A stretch of 64,000 bases of DNA from Pullulanibacillus pueri (GCF_014639255.1 NZ_BMFV01000003.1:62001-126000); one strand, 5' to 3'; shown: positions 50,932 through 60,585, counted from the first letter of the stretch. The notes: generated by a model from the letters alone, not told the origin. Numbers and translations: made by a program.

Positions 50932-52227
50932 ATGAATATTGTCATTGTCGGAACGGGCTATGTTGGTCTTGTTTCCGGCTCTTGTTTTGCCGATAAAGGT
51001 CACCACGTCTACTGTGTCGATAATAACCAGTCAAAGATCAAAGACCTGAAAAATGGCATCATCCCAATATATGAAAAAGGACTAAAATCACTGATCGATA
51101 GAAACACAGCCAATGGACACTTAGAATTTACGACTTCTCTAAAGGATGCTGTAGGTGAGGCGGACTTTATTTTTATTGCCGTAGGGACACCAGAAATGAC
51201 CAATGGAGAGGCTAATTTAGAGTATGTTTATCATGTCGCAGACGAATTAAGCGAGGTTTTAGATGATACGCGCTATAGAGTAATTGTCGATAAATCCACC
51301 GTCCCCATTGGAACTGCCTATGAAGTTCGGAAACGGATCGCCCGTAATATCCCCACGGCGGCCTTTGATGTCTGCTCAGTCCCAGAATTTTTAAAAGAAG
51401 GTTCAGCGGTTCATGACACCTTGCATCCAGACCGTATTGTCATAGGCACGGATTCAGAAAAAGCCCAAAAGCGTTTAGTGGAGCTTCATCGTCCATTTTC
51501 TAATCAACTTTTTGTAACAGATATTCGGAGTGCAGAAATGATAAAATATGCATCGAACTGTTTCTTAGCCACTAAGATCTCTTTTATCAATGAAATCGCC
51601 AATCTGTGTGATGCCTATGGGGCAGACATAAAAGAGGTGGCCGCAGCGATGGGGCTGGATAAAAGAATTAGTCCTCACTTTTTAAATGCTGGTTTAGGCT
51701 ATGGGGGGTCCTGTTTCCCGAAGGACATTAAAGCACTCATTAATATGGCCGACCAAGTAGACTATGATGCGACCCTCCTCAAGGCAGTCCAACAAGTAAA
51801 TACTAAACAAAAGTACCGTGTGATCTCGCATTTACACAATGTCTTCGATCATGAACTGGCAGGTAAAAAAATCGGTATTTTGGGCTTAGCCTTTAAACCA
51901 AATACGGATGACTTTAGAGAGTCCCCGTCCTTATTTATCATTCATGAGTTGGTTAAACAAGCGGCCACTGTTGTTGTCTATGATCCTGTCGTTGGACATA
52001 AGGCCCGTCTTCCAGATAAAGTGGAAATTATGGAGGAGGTTACCTCAGTTTTTGACCACGTCGACGCTGTCGTTTTGATGACGGAATGGCCTGAGTTTAT
52101 CCATCTCCCCTATGAATCTTTGAAACATAAGATGCGAACCCCAGTAGTCATCGATGGTCGAAATGCCCTTGACCCCGTTGAATTGAAAAATAATGGCTTT
52201 ATCTACCATGGGATTGGTGTAAGGTAA
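50932..52227 (+). CDS. UDP-sugar 6-dehydrogenase (UDP-glucose dehydrogenase type)
   Basis: This 431-residue enzyme oxidises a UDP-hexose at C6 to the uronic acid with two NAD+. The Rossmann motif is IVIVGTGYVGLVSGSCFA, and the catalytic Cys is in YGGSCFPKDIKAL near residue 260; the C-terminal part has LGLAFKPNTDDFRESPS. The active-site sequence with FPKD is typical of UDP-glucose dehydrogenases (TuaD, YwqF), distinct from the WecC-type enzyme at 56696. AAAGGGGTGA supports ATG 50932. The product UDP-GlcA could be the donor for the PssD/PssE pair upstream. Confidence 0.92.
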   Translation: MNIVIVGTGYVGLVSGSCFADKGHHVYCVDNNQSKIKDLKNGIIPIYEKGLKSLIDRNTANGHLEFTTSLKDAVGEADFIFIAVGTPEMTNGEANLEYVYHVADELSEVLDDTRYRVIVDKSTVPIGTAYEVRKRIARNIPTAAFDVCSVPEFLKEGSAVHDTLHPDRIVIGTDSEKAQKRLVELHRPFSNQLFVTDIRSAEMIKYASNCFLATKISFINEIANLCDAYGADIKEVAAAMGLDKRISPHFLNAGLGYGGSCFPKDIKALINMADQVDYDATLLKAVQQVNTKQKYRVISHLHNVFDHELAGKKIGILGLAFKPNTDDFRESPSLFIIHELVKQAATVVVYDPVVGHKARLPDKVEIMEEVTSVFDHVDAVVLMTEWPEFIHLPYESLKHKMRTPVVIDGRNALDPVELKNNGFIYHGIGVR

Positions 52228-52338
52228 AATTTAACTAGTAATTCTACTAGATTTTCAATAAACTAGAGAGTAATATGAAGAAATAAAGCTAAAACTTTAA
52301 GCAAACATGTTGCTCAAACATTCACAGTACAAGACAGG

Positions 52339-53079
52339 ATGGATATTTTGAAAACTGTAGAATTACTGGGGACCAAGTTTATTAGTAGTCCTATGGAAGC
52401 CTTTGTTCAAGAATTGAATAGGCGCCTGATAAGCGGCCAGCAAACCTTCGTTGTGACCGCGAATCCTGAAATTATGATGTACACCTATAAAGACCCGAAC
52501 TATGCCCAAGTGCTAAAGCATGCTGACTATATTATTCCTGATGGTATAGGGGTCGTGATGGCTTCGAAAATCCTTAAGAAGCCCATAGAAAGTCGTCTGC
52601 CGGGATTTGATCTCATGATGCATCTTCTTGAGTTGGCTACAGAAAAGAACTATTCCGTTTATTTTTTGGGAGCCAAGGAAGAAGTCATCGTCAAAGCCGT
52701 GAAGCAGGCTGCGATTCAATTCCCAAAGCTAAAAATCGCTGGCTACCACCATGGTTATATAGATTTTAATGATACGTCTATTATTGAAGAAATACGATCA
52801 AAGTCACCGGATATTGTCCTTGTCGGATTAGGGTTTCCGCAACAGGAAATGTGGATTCAAAACAATCGCCACGTTATGGAAAAAGGCGTGTTTATGGGCG
52901 TTGGTGGCAGTTTCGATGTCCTTGCTGGCCTCGTCAAAAGGGCTCCAGAAATATGGCAAAAACTCAATTTAGAGTGGCTCTATCGTTTGATTAAGCAGCC
53001 CTCGCGTTGGCGACGGATGACCGTCCTCCCACTTTATCTTCTCAAAGCAATCAAAGCTCGTCTAAAACGTGAAAATTAA
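52339..53079 (+). CDS. tagA: WecG/TagA/CpsF-family glycosyltransferase
   Basis: This 246-residue protein matches the GT26 family that transfers ManNAc (TagA) or ManNAcA (WecG) to a lipid-linked GlcNAc. Family blocks are VVTANPEIMMYTYKDP near residue 38, YIIPDGIGVVMASKIL near residue 64, YSVYFLGAKEEVI, VLVGLGFPQQEMWI near residue 160 and GVGGSFDVLAGLVKRAPEIW. ATG 52339 has little spacing to its AGG; TTG 52348 is an alternative with better spacing. It would use the UDP-ManNAc made by MnaA. A terminator follows. Confidence 0.9.
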   Translation: MDILKTVELLGTKFISSPMEAFVQELNRRLISGQQTFVVTANPEIMMYTYKDPNYAQVLKHADYIIPDGIGVVMASKILKKPIESRLPGFDLMMHLLELATEKNYSVYFLGAKEEVIVKAVKQAAIQFPKLKIAGYHHGYIDFNDTSIIEEIRSKSPDIVLVGLGFPQQEMWIQNNRHVMEKGVFMGVGGSFDVLAGLVKRAPEIWQKLNLEWLYRLIKQPSRWRRMTVLPLYLLKAIKARLKREN

Positions 53080-53111
53080 CCTATCTCAGTGACTATGGGG
53101 TAGGTTTTTTT
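53078..53111 (+). terminator. Intrinsic terminator after tagA
   Basis: AACCTA (overlapping the stop) pairs with TAGGTT and is followed by TTTTTTT. Confidence 0.75.
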
Positions 53112-53424
53112 ATATGCGGAAAGGCGTCGATTGGTGCTCTGACAAAGGGGGTGGCTGCTTTCAAGAAGTGGTGTTCGTCAAATGGGATCTGCCAGCTTTC
53201 GAAAGGAGTGCTGTGGCGCACGAAAAAGCGCTCGAGCTTCCAAAACGAGTGGCGCGCCGCTCAAGAGAAACTGGCTACTATCAAAACAAAAGGAAAGGCT
53301 GGCGTCTCAATCAATGCTCCCACTGCCAAAAGGAGAACGAAAAAACGCTTCGGGCTGCCTTTTGGTAAAAAACTTTTTCATTATCTAGACGGGAACCGGG
53401 CGCTCTTGCCGGGTTTTTTTAAAA
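53112..53424. repeat. GC- and purine-rich intergenic segment with a family C tail (G2)
   Basis: The stretch contains GTGCTGTGGCGCACGAAAAA, GTGGCGCGCCGCTCAAGAG and many A/G runs; three overlapping plus frames lack ribosome sites. It ends in TTTTGGTAAAAAACTTTTTC and an AACCGGGC/GCCGGGTT hairpin with seven T, equivalent to the terminator-like tail of family C elements at 56.5 and 60.9 kb. Confidence 0.5.
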
Positions 53425-53433
53425 GAAAAGAAA

Positions 53434-53516
53434 GTATAAGCCGTCGAAGCAATAAAGAGATCGGTAGCAAAATTTGTCTTCTCTGATGGGACTTAGCGGA
53501 GGTCAAGTTTTTTTAT
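53434..53516. repeat. Dispersed repeat family F (F4)
   Basis: TATAAGCCGTCGAAGCAATA, GATCGGTAGC, AAATTTGTCTTCTCTGATGG and GCGGAGGTCAAGTTTTTTT match F2 (37872-37956, inverted) closely and F1/F3 more weakly. Confidence 0.65.
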
Positions 53517-53699
53517 CAATTCATCCCTCCTTTAGTATCGTTGGCGGTCACTTCTTAGAAGAGAGTGTCATTGCACGTAATGATTCCCCATTGTTCGTCA
53601 ATTCCTTAATCATACCTTTACTTTTACTTTATAACCCATTAATAAATGTATTTTATGCTATTGATGAACACGAATTCACAAGGGAGGGATGGCAGGAGG

Positions 53700-54950
53700 A
53701 TGAAGGAGTTATTAATGATTTCACAAAATTACTATCCTGAAATTGGTAGTGCAGCGAACAGAATGAAAAATATTCACCGCTTACTCAAGAAAAATCAAGT
53801 GAATGTGACGGTTTTGACCACTGAGCCGTGTTACCCTAATCGTCAATTATACGAAGAAGATTCGAGCTTTTGGTCGCATGAAGAAAGCGAAAGCGGGCAA
53901 GAAGTGATAAGAGTCCATCCTAAAATGAGAAAGTATACGAGTAATATGCTCAATCGATTACTTCATTATTTAGAAATTATGCTCAGGTTGACGATGGTCA
54001 TTTTCCATTTGAGACGCTCCTTTGATTACGTGTTGGTGACCTCGCCTCCGATTTTTATAGGTGTGGTAGGGCTAATTGCAAAGTGGAAATATAAAACACC
54101 ATTGATTTTAGATGTAAGGGATCTTTGGCCGGAGACTCTAAAGGGGGTTGGGATCATGAATCATAAGCCAATTTTAAAATTAGCCTATCTATTTGAAAAG
54201 AAATTGTATCGATCTGCTGACAGGATCATCGTGAATAGCCCTTCTTTCAAGTCTTATATTTTGGCAAAAGGGATAGCGGAAGAGAAGATTAGTTTTATGC
54301 CCAACTCATTAACCGAGGACGAACTTTTAAAGGCAGAGACTCCTGTTAAGAAAGAGGGGCCATTAACTGTAATCTATACTGGAAATCTCGGACTCGCTCA
54401 GGATGTCGAAAAACTTGTCAAAATGGCTGAGCACTTTGCGGATCGCAAGGACATTCGATTTAAAATTATCGGTTACGGCTATAAGAAAGCAGTCATTGCT
54501 AAAACGATTAAAGCTTGCCAATTAGATAATATTGAACTCCTTCATCCTAAGACCCGTGAAGAAACCTTAACGGCCATTCATGGTGCAGATATAGCCTATG
54601 TCACCTTGCAAGATAAAGAGGTATTTAATACGGTGCTACCTGGAAAAATCATGGACTATATGGCTATGAGAAAACCAATCGTTGGTGATGTTGCGGGCTA
54701 CAGCAGTTTCGTCATTCGAGAAGCTAAATGTGGTCTAGTTGCTGAGGACAGAGATCTTGAGGCCTTGTGTAAGGCGATCACGAGGCTTGTCGAAAATCCT
54801 AACCTAAGAAAAATGTATGGCGATAATGGCTATCGCTATGCTTATAGGAAATTAAGATGGAATACAAATATACAAGTATTATTGACTATTTTGGAGGCCT
54901 TCAATGAAGAAGAGGGTTTGCATGTTTGTTTGGAATCACTTTACAAATGA
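53700..54950 (+). CDS. Glycosyltransferase family 4 (WbuB-like)
   Basis: This 416-residue GT-B enzyme starts KELLMISQNYYPEIGSAANR, typical of WbuB-like family 4 transferases. It has DYVLVTSPPIFIGVVGLIAK, PLILDVRDLWPET near residue 140, and a donor domain with VIYTGNLGLAQDVEKLV near residue 225 and PGKIMDYMAMRKPIVGDV. ATG 53715 has an AAGGAG six bases upstream and is a credible shorter start; ATG 53700 fits family N-termini. Its end overlaps the next gene by 47 bases. The donor sugar is unknown; N-acetylated hexosamines are common for this subfamily. Confidence 0.85.
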   Translation: MKELLMISQNYYPEIGSAANRMKNIHRLLKKNQVNVTVLTTEPCYPNRQLYEEDSSFWSHEESESGQEVIRVHPKMRKYTSNMLNRLLHYLEIMLRLTMVIFHLRRSFDYVLVTSPPIFIGVVGLIAKWKYKTPLILDVRDLWPETLKGVGIMNHKPILKLAYLFEKKLYRSADRIIVNSPSFKSYILAKGIAEEKISFMPNSLTEDELLKAETPVKKEGPLTVIYTGNLGLAQDVEKLVKMAEHFADRKDIRFKIIGYGYKKAVIAKTIKACQLDNIELLHPKTREETLTAIHGADIAYVTLQDKEVFNTVLPGKIMDYMAMRKPIVGDVAGYSSFVIREAKCGLVAEDRDLEALCKAITRLVENPNLRKMYGDNGYRYAYRKLRWNTNIQVLLTILEAFNEEEGLHVCLESLYK

Positions 54951-56247
54951 CGCTAGAGTTTTGAGAGAATGTACGGCCCTTGCTGAAGAGGGATATGAAG
55001 TGGATTTAATTGCCATTCATGATCGAAAGAACCCAAGTCTACAACACTATGAAAAAAGAAATGAGTTATTTTCAGTTATCCGAGTTAAAAATCACTTTCC
55101 TCTGATTACAAAAAGTCGTCACTTCCTCAATAAATGCAAGACTATATTTAAAAACCATATTATATTAACCCTTTTAAGTGGCTTGATCATATGTTTGGTT
55201 TTATTCACACTCTCTCCTTATTTTTTGCTAGTACCTTTAGCCCTGTTCATTGCTATGGCTAACCTAACATTAACGAAACTCCCCAAATATATGGTAAGAT
55301 TATTGATTTTTCTACAAATGGTGAAATACGGCTTGAAAAAGAAATATGATATCTATCATTCGAATGATCTCAATACGCTTCCCCAGGGCTGGCTTTGTGC
55401 GAAGCTCCTTCGCCTAAGAAGAAAGCCATTAATTTATGACTCCCATGAAGTGCAAACGAGTCGCACGGGCTATAACAGTAAAATATATGGCATTTTAGAA
55501 AAGTTTTATCTCTATTTTGTTGATGTCATGATTATGGAAAATCACACGAGAGCAAAGTATATCGAGGAGCGTTACGGATTTTATCCGGCTGTCGTTCATA
55601 ACTATCCTATTCCGACTCAACCTGAAGAAAATCATAAGATTAACTTAAAACAAATGTTGAACATTGATGATGATGAACCGATCCTGTTATATCAAGGAGG
55701 GATTCAAACTGGGAGAGGATTAGAGCAAATTGTGCAAGCAATCCCTAAGATTCGAAAAGGGAAGGTTGTTTTTATAGGCGATGGCAGAATAAAAGAGACG
55801 CTGGTCCAGATGGTCGATGAGATGAATGTACAGGATCGTGTTCATTTCCTACCGAAAGTTCCTCTGGATGAATTGCTTGATTATACAAGAAACGCCTATC
55901 TTGGGTTTCAGGTCCTTAATAATGTCTGTTTTAACCATTACTCAGCCTCTTCTAATAAGCTTTTCGAATATATGATGAGTGGCGTCCCGGTCATTGCATG
56001 CAGTTTTCCTGAGATAAAGAAGGTTGTAGAAAAAGAAAACATTGGCATTTGTGTTGATTCCCATGATCCGGATTCGATAGCAGAAGGCGCCAATTATCTC
56101 ATCAAAAATCAGGAAGTACACCAAGAGATGCGAAGGAATTGTTTTAAAGCAAGAGATAAATACAATTGGAGACATGAGCGTTTGAATTTTTTATCCATAT
56201 ATGAACACATCGAATATAGTCATAAATACACCGTGGCGCAAAGTTAG
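54904..56247 (+). CDS. Glycosyltransferase family 4 with internal membrane segments
   Basis: This 447-residue protein starts RVCMFVWNHFTNDARVLREC, a typical GT4 beginning. Unusually, residues about 80-118 form two hydrophobic segments (HIILTLLSGLIICLVLFTL and YFLLVPLALFIAMANLTL) inserted into the N-terminal domain, so it is probably membrane-embedded. DSHEVQTSRTGYNSK near residue 180 and the donor motif KLFEYMMSGVPVIACSFPEI near residue 352 follow. GGAGG lies six bases before ATG 54904. Tight overlap with the upstream glycosyltransferase indicates co-translation. Confidence 0.82.
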   Translation: MKKRVCMFVWNHFTNDARVLRECTALAEEGYEVDLIAIHDRKNPSLQHYEKRNELFSVIRVKNHFPLITKSRHFLNKCKTIFKNHIILTLLSGLIICLVLFTLSPYFLLVPLALFIAMANLTLTKLPKYMVRLLIFLQMVKYGLKKKYDIYHSNDLNTLPQGWLCAKLLRLRRKPLIYDSHEVQTSRTGYNSKIYGILEKFYLYFVDVMIMENHTRAKYIEERYGFYPAVVHNYPIPTQPEENHKINLKQMLNIDDDEPILLYQGGIQTGRGLEQIVQAIPKIRKGKVVFIGDGRIKETLVQMVDEMNVQDRVHFLPKVPLDELLDYTRNAYLGFQVLNNVCFNHYSASSNKLFEYMMSGVPVIACSFPEIKKVVEKENIGICVDSHDPDSIAEGANYLIKNQEVHQEMRRNCFKARDKYNWRHERLNFLSIYEHIEYSHKYTVAQS

Positions 56248-56272
56248 AGCTGGGCAAAGCGGTGTGTTTTTT
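56228..56272 (+). terminator. Terminator after the second glycosyltransferase gene
   Basis: ACACCG inside the final codons pairs with CGGTGT, followed by GTTTTTT. Confidence 0.65.
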
Positions 56273-56287
56273 AGAAGCAAGTATAAA

Positions 56288-56562
56288 ATTCTAGTCTTCA
56301 GGATGGTGTGGCTCTCCGCACTAGAACGCTTGCTTTCCTCGGAACAACTCGGGCGTCTATTGGTGAAGTAACGCTCGCCCCGTTCCCGAAGGACTCTAGT
56401 TTAAACATCCGTGAGTCAGCGACGCTGAGGAATACACTGAGTATAAGTGTTCCGAATCCAGCGCCTTCCGTTCCGATCAACTGGGTACTAACGCAGCCTT
56501 TGGTAAAAAAACTTTTCATTGTTTTAATAAGGACCAGGGCTTTGCCCGATTTTTCTTAGCTT
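56288..56562 (+). repeat. Dispersed element family C, long copy (C4)
   Basis: From GTGTGGCTCTCCGCACTAGA through GCTTTCCTCGGAACAACTCG, a GGAATACACT/AGTGTTCC hairpin, GCGCCTTCCGTTCCGATCAA and GGTAAAAAAACTTTTC to a GGGC/GCCC hairpin and ATTTTTCTTA. A plus and a minus open frame across it are mutually shadowing and look spurious. Confidence 0.7.
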
Positions 56563-56695
56563 AACGCGCTCAACAAACCTTCACCGAGACTTTACTATCC
56601 GTCAACTTGCTTTTTACAGTACGTTTACCTTCAGCTGTTACGATGGATTCAATAAGAAAAAGGTTGCTGAATTCAAATGCTTGGAGGAGAGTATT

Positions 56696-57991
56696 ATGAA
56701 AATTTGTATGATCGGATTAGGGTATATTGGATTACCGACAGCAGCAATGTTTGCGAAAAGTGGTCTGGAGGTTGTTGGAGTAGATATTATGCCAACTATC
56801 GTAGAAACACTTAATAATGGGGAGGTCCCTATTGAGGAACCAGGGCTTGCCCCTCTGGTTCAAGAGGTTGTAGGCAACGGGCGCTTGCGAGCATCCTTAT
56901 TTCCAGAACAAGCGGATGCCTTTATTATCTCAGTCCCTACACCTAATCGTGAAGATGAGTACAAGTCCTGTGATCTTTCAGCTGTGCTTCATGCGACCAG
57001 GCAGCTCCTCCCTTATTTACAAAGCGGTAACACCATTATTATTGAATCGACCATAGCTCCAAGAAGTACAGAAGACTTTATTCAACCCTTGATTGAGGAG
57101 GCGGGATGGACCATAGGTAAAGATATTTTTCTTGTCCATTGCCCAGAGCGTGTATTACCAGGCCAAATATTACATGAGCTTGTTCACAATAATCGGATTG
57201 TTGGCGGCGTAACGCCGGCATGTGCGGAGGCAGCGGAGTATTTATATAAAAAGTTCGTCAAAGGTGACATCATCAAGACAAATGCTAAAACTGCAGAAAT
57301 GTCCAAGCTGATTGAAAATACTTTTCGTGATGTGAATATTGCCTTGGCTAACGAACTTGCAAAATTATGTCATGAACTAGGGATAAATGTTTATGACGTG
57401 ATTCAAATGGCTAATAAACATCCACGGGTCAATGTACATCAACCAGGTCCAGGGGTCGGTGGGCATTGTCTGGCAGTTGACCCGTACTTTATTGTCGCCA
57501 AGGCACCAGAAACGGCTAAAATGATTCAATTGGCTCGCGACATTAATGTTTCTATGCCCGAATATGTCGTGGATCAGGTCAAAGCATTGCTCCATACGAT
57601 TGATCGACCGAAGATTGTCGTTCTAGGGATCACGTATAAGGCGAATATTGATGACATCAGGGAAAGTCCTGCATTAGAAATTATTGAGAAGTTAAAAGGA
57701 CAAGGGGCTCAAGTCATTATTTATGATCCTCATGTGCATAAGGGTTTTTATAAAGAACAACCTTTAGAGGAAACCGTCGAAGAGGCCCATATGTTACTTT
57801 TACTCACTGACCATGATGAGTTTAAGTCCCTAAACTATGATCAACTGGCAATGAAGATGAAGAACCCGCTCCTGTTTGATACCCGTCATTGTATTCCCGA
57901 GATACCTTGGAAGACCATGCAGGTTTTCAACTTTGGAAATCTTTATGAAGAAGCCAATAGTCCTTCTGAAGCGCAATACATTAAGAGTTAA
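56696..57991 (+). CDS. wecC: UDP-N-acetyl-D-mannosamine dehydrogenase (WecC-like)
   Basis: This 431-residue enzyme oxidises UDP-ManNAc to UDP-ManNAcA. The Rossmann motif is MIGLGYIGLPTAAMFAKSG; the catalytic Cys lies in PGVGGHCLAVDPYFIV near residue 258, where GGHCL(A)VDP is characteristic of the ManNAc branch, in contrast to the FPKD branch at 50932. LGITYKANIDDIRESPALEI follows near residue 307. GGAGGAG precedes ATG 56696. With MnaA and TagA/WecG-type transferase in the same cluster, the polymer probably contains ManNAcA. Confidence 0.9.
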   Translation: MKICMIGLGYIGLPTAAMFAKSGLEVVGVDIMPTIVETLNNGEVPIEEPGLAPLVQEVVGNGRLRASLFPEQADAFIISVPTPNREDEYKSCDLSAVLHATRQLLPYLQSGNTIIIESTIAPRSTEDFIQPLIEEAGWTIGKDIFLVHCPERVLPGQILHELVHNNRIVGGVTPACAEAAEYLYKKFVKGDIIKTNAKTAEMSKLIENTFRDVNIALANELAKLCHELGINVYDVIQMANKHPRVNVHQPGPGVGGHCLAVDPYFIVAKAPETAKMIQLARDINVSMPEYVVDQVKALLHTIDRPKIVVLGITYKANIDDIRESPALEIIEKLKGQGAQVIIYDPHVHKGFYKEQPLEETVEEAHMLLLLTDHDEFKSLNYDQLAMKMKNPLLFDTRHCIPEIPWKTMQVFNFGNLYEEANSPSEAQYIKS

Positions 57992-58018
57992 GTCAATGCT
58001 CATTTTGAGTATTTCACA

Positions 58019-58050
58019 GGGTTAGCATGCTTTATTATGCTGACCCTCTT
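58019..58050 (+). terminator. Hairpin terminator after wecC
   Basis: GGGTTAGCAT pairs with ATGCTGACCC with one G-T pair; the T-tract is weak. The next 410 bases up to the SLH gene are AT-rich with no gene; I see no riboswitch-like fold, and only a weak promoter candidate. Confidence 0.6.
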
Positions 58051-58464
58051 AATATGGGTCAAAAATGTGTAAAAAGCTTTGGGTGTGACCAGAAGCGCAA
58101 CAGGATTTCGTTTAACAGCTTTTAGAACTCACATATCGGTTAGATGTCCCTAAAGTCCTCATAAATGCCTCTCTGCTATCTTGGAAAAAAATCACTTCTA
58201 ATCTATTTTACCCCTGATTATGTAAGAAATACAGTACGGTAAAATCTAACAATCTATTGCAAATATCGCCCTTCCCTATTAATCTTATATACAGAAACAT
58301 GAAGTGTTCAGTGGCTATTGACTGGCGCTAGAATGTATCCAATCCATTTCAACTCATTTTTTATTTTCCCTTCAAATGTTTTTAATTTATTTCTTCTTCA
58401 CTTCTTTCCGTTTCAAACCAAAATTAAGCCTTAAAAATATATATTGAGAAAGTAGGTTGGTGCT

Positions 58465-60537
58465 TTGAAGCCATTTCGAATGACTTCTTCCATCTTGATT
58501 TGTGCACTCTTACTCATGGGAACATGGGTCACAGCCTTTTCCAAAAAAGGATTTGCAGAAACGACAGATGTATCAACAAAGACAATAACTGATGGTGAGC
58601 AAACTATCAATCTTTCAAATAGCTTTAGTCTTCATATAAATAATCAGTCGCAAGGGGCTAATTATCAATTTTCACAATCAGGAAAAACTGTTGATGAGGA
58701 GACCTTAAGCCTGGCACGCGTTGAAGTCGTTCAAGAGTGGACCGCCGGCAATAGTGAGTACGTTCTAGTTGAAGAGCGTGAGGACGGTTCAGGTGCTTAT
58801 CTTAATTTTCGTCTTTTCCAGATTTCTGATACGTCAATTAAAGAAATTTTTCATTCGGACAAGCTCTATCCCAAAGCCTCAGTAAGTGTTGAAGGGGATA
58901 CAATTAAAGTCACTTATCCTGTTTATGGAAATAATCAACCAAGGTCAGAACCAACGGCGATTCAAGCGGATGAGTATCAGCTCGATCAAGACAAGCTTTC
59001 TTATATTACGACAGAGTCCGCAGTGGATCCAGCAAAACCTGCACGGCTTATGCGAGCGAAAGCTTTTTACCAAAATCCTTCCTGGAATGAGATCAGTGAC
59101 TATTTAACCCAGAAGGCGATTGAACATAATATTCCGCCCGAGATCGTGAAAGCTATTGCGTGGCAAGAAAGTGGCTGGCGCCAATTTACAACAAGTGGTG
59201 ATCCTGTCATTGGTTTCGATGGACGTGGTTTAGGCATGATGCAAATCACACTGTCACAATCTGTTTTAGATAGTCAGCCAGGATTAGAAAATCAATTGAA
59301 GTACGATTGGAAGGCTAACGTTGATTATGGTTTAAACATTCTAGATGAAAAATGGGGATATGGCGGAAAAGCAAATCTCACGCCGACCATTAACGATAAT
59401 GATAAGAAAAATATTGTCAACTGGTATTTTGCGATCATGGCTTACAACGGCTTTTCGAAGGTAAATGATCCTAATCTTTCGCCTTACACGCCTTATCAAG
59501 ATCTCATTTACGCTCATATGAAAAATTATGGACTTCTTGATGTTCCAGAAGTCGCTAAATCAGATCTTAATGTGTATTATGTGAGCGGAAGTTCTAGAAT
59601 GTATTTTAATAATAAAATGAACTACACTATTAATAGTGTCATTAATACGAAATATTTATTCAAAACAGGGCAACAGCTACAAGTGACTACGTCCAATGTT
59701 AATTTAAGATCCGACCATGAAGTGACGGCACCGGTGCTTAAGACGCTAAATAGTGGAGATCAGGTCACAGTGACAGGCGCACCGGTCAATCCTAATGATC
59801 CCTTGAATCAGTTCACTTTTTACCCAGTGAAAACAGCTGATGGAACAGTAGGTTATATCGCTTCAAGTTATCTCAGTGATCAGATTGATCATTCAGTAAC
59901 TACGCCTATCCCTACCCCTGAGCAGGAATCGACAAGTGGCGATAACTCGGCAGTGGATTCAGGCGCTGATAAAGGGACGGTTAATAATGAAAAGACCAGT
60001 TTCTTTACGGACTTTAAGTCAGGAGATCAAGGGTATAACGAAGTGGCAGCCTTAGCAAAAAAAGGAATTATTAAAGGCCATGCCAATGGAACCTTCGGGC
60101 CGAAAGAGGCTCTCACGCGTTTACAAGCGGCTTTTATTTTTGTTGAGGCCTTAAATTTGCCGACGCCAGCTGTACAATCTACAGGCTTTAAGGATGTCAA
60201 AGCAAGCGTAGAAAATGCCAATATCATTGCGGCGGTGAAGAAGGCCGGGATATTTAGTGGTGATGATAAAGGGAATTTCAATGCTAACCAAACGTTGACC
60301 AGAGGACAAATGGCCAAAGTCCTTTGTGAAGCTTATCATCTTCAGCACAAAAGTAGTTATAGTTCACCTTTTGCCGATGCGAAAAGCAGTAGTTTCAAAG
60401 ATTACATTGAAACTTTATATGCAAATGGCATTACTAACGGTGTAACAAGAACGACATTTGGCGTCAATCAAGCGATGAGTCGTGTTAACTTTAGTGTATT
60501 TGTTTACCGCGTGCTTGAGAAAAAAGGGCTTCTCTAA
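58465..60537 (+). CDS. SLH-domain lytic transglycosylase with SH3 domain
   Basis: This 690-residue secreted protein has a signal peptide (SSILICALLLMGTWVTAF, probably cleaved before residue 33). Domains in order: an unassigned beta-rich N-terminal part, an SLT-type transglycosylase domain (PPEIVKAIAWQESGWRQF near residue 232, with the catalytic Glu), a bacterial SH3 domain (VTTSNVNLRSDHEVTAPVLK near residue 410), and three SLH repeats from about residue 512. The SLH basic motifs are TRLQ, TRGQ and SRVN in place of the usual TRAE. It starts at TTG 58465; ATG 58480 is possible. It follows the pyruvylated-polymer gene cluster, which suggests anchoring by that polymer. Confidence 0.88.
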   Translation: MKPFRMTSSILICALLLMGTWVTAFSKKGFAETTDVSTKTITDGEQTINLSNSFSLHINNQSQGANYQFSQSGKTVDEETLSLARVEVVQEWTAGNSEYVLVEEREDGSGAYLNFRLFQISDTSIKEIFHSDKLYPKASVSVEGDTIKVTYPVYGNNQPRSEPTAIQADEYQLDQDKLSYITTESAVDPAKPARLMRAKAFYQNPSWNEISDYLTQKAIEHNIPPEIVKAIAWQESGWRQFTTSGDPVIGFDGRGLGMMQITLSQSVLDSQPGLENQLKYDWKANVDYGLNILDEKWGYGGKANLTPTINDNDKKNIVNWYFAIMAYNGFSKVNDPNLSPYTPYQDLIYAHMKNYGLLDVPEVAKSDLNVYYVSGSSRMYFNNKMNYTINSVINTKYLFKTGQQLQVTTSNVNLRSDHEVTAPVLKTLNSGDQVTVTGAPVNPNDPLNQFTFYPVKTADGTVGYIASSYLSDQIDHSVTTPIPTPEQESTSGDNSAVDSGADKGTVNNEKTSFFTDFKSGDQGYNEVAALAKKGIIKGHANGTFGPKEALTRLQAAFIFVEALNLPTPAVQSTGFKDVKASVENANIIAAVKKAGIFSGDDKGNFNANQTLTRGQMAKVLCEAYHLQHKSSYSSPFADAKSSSFKDYIETLYANGITNGVTRTTFGVNQAMSRVNFSVFVYRVLEKKGLL

Positions 60538-60585
60538 AACCATTTTGTTCCGTTGCTAAAATTGCATAGGGATTTTTCTTAACCA

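Noticed and set aside
53114..53486. Three overlapping plus-strand frames rich in Lys and Arg
   Set aside because: They share a purine-rich segment in different frames without ribosome sites and end in a family C tail.
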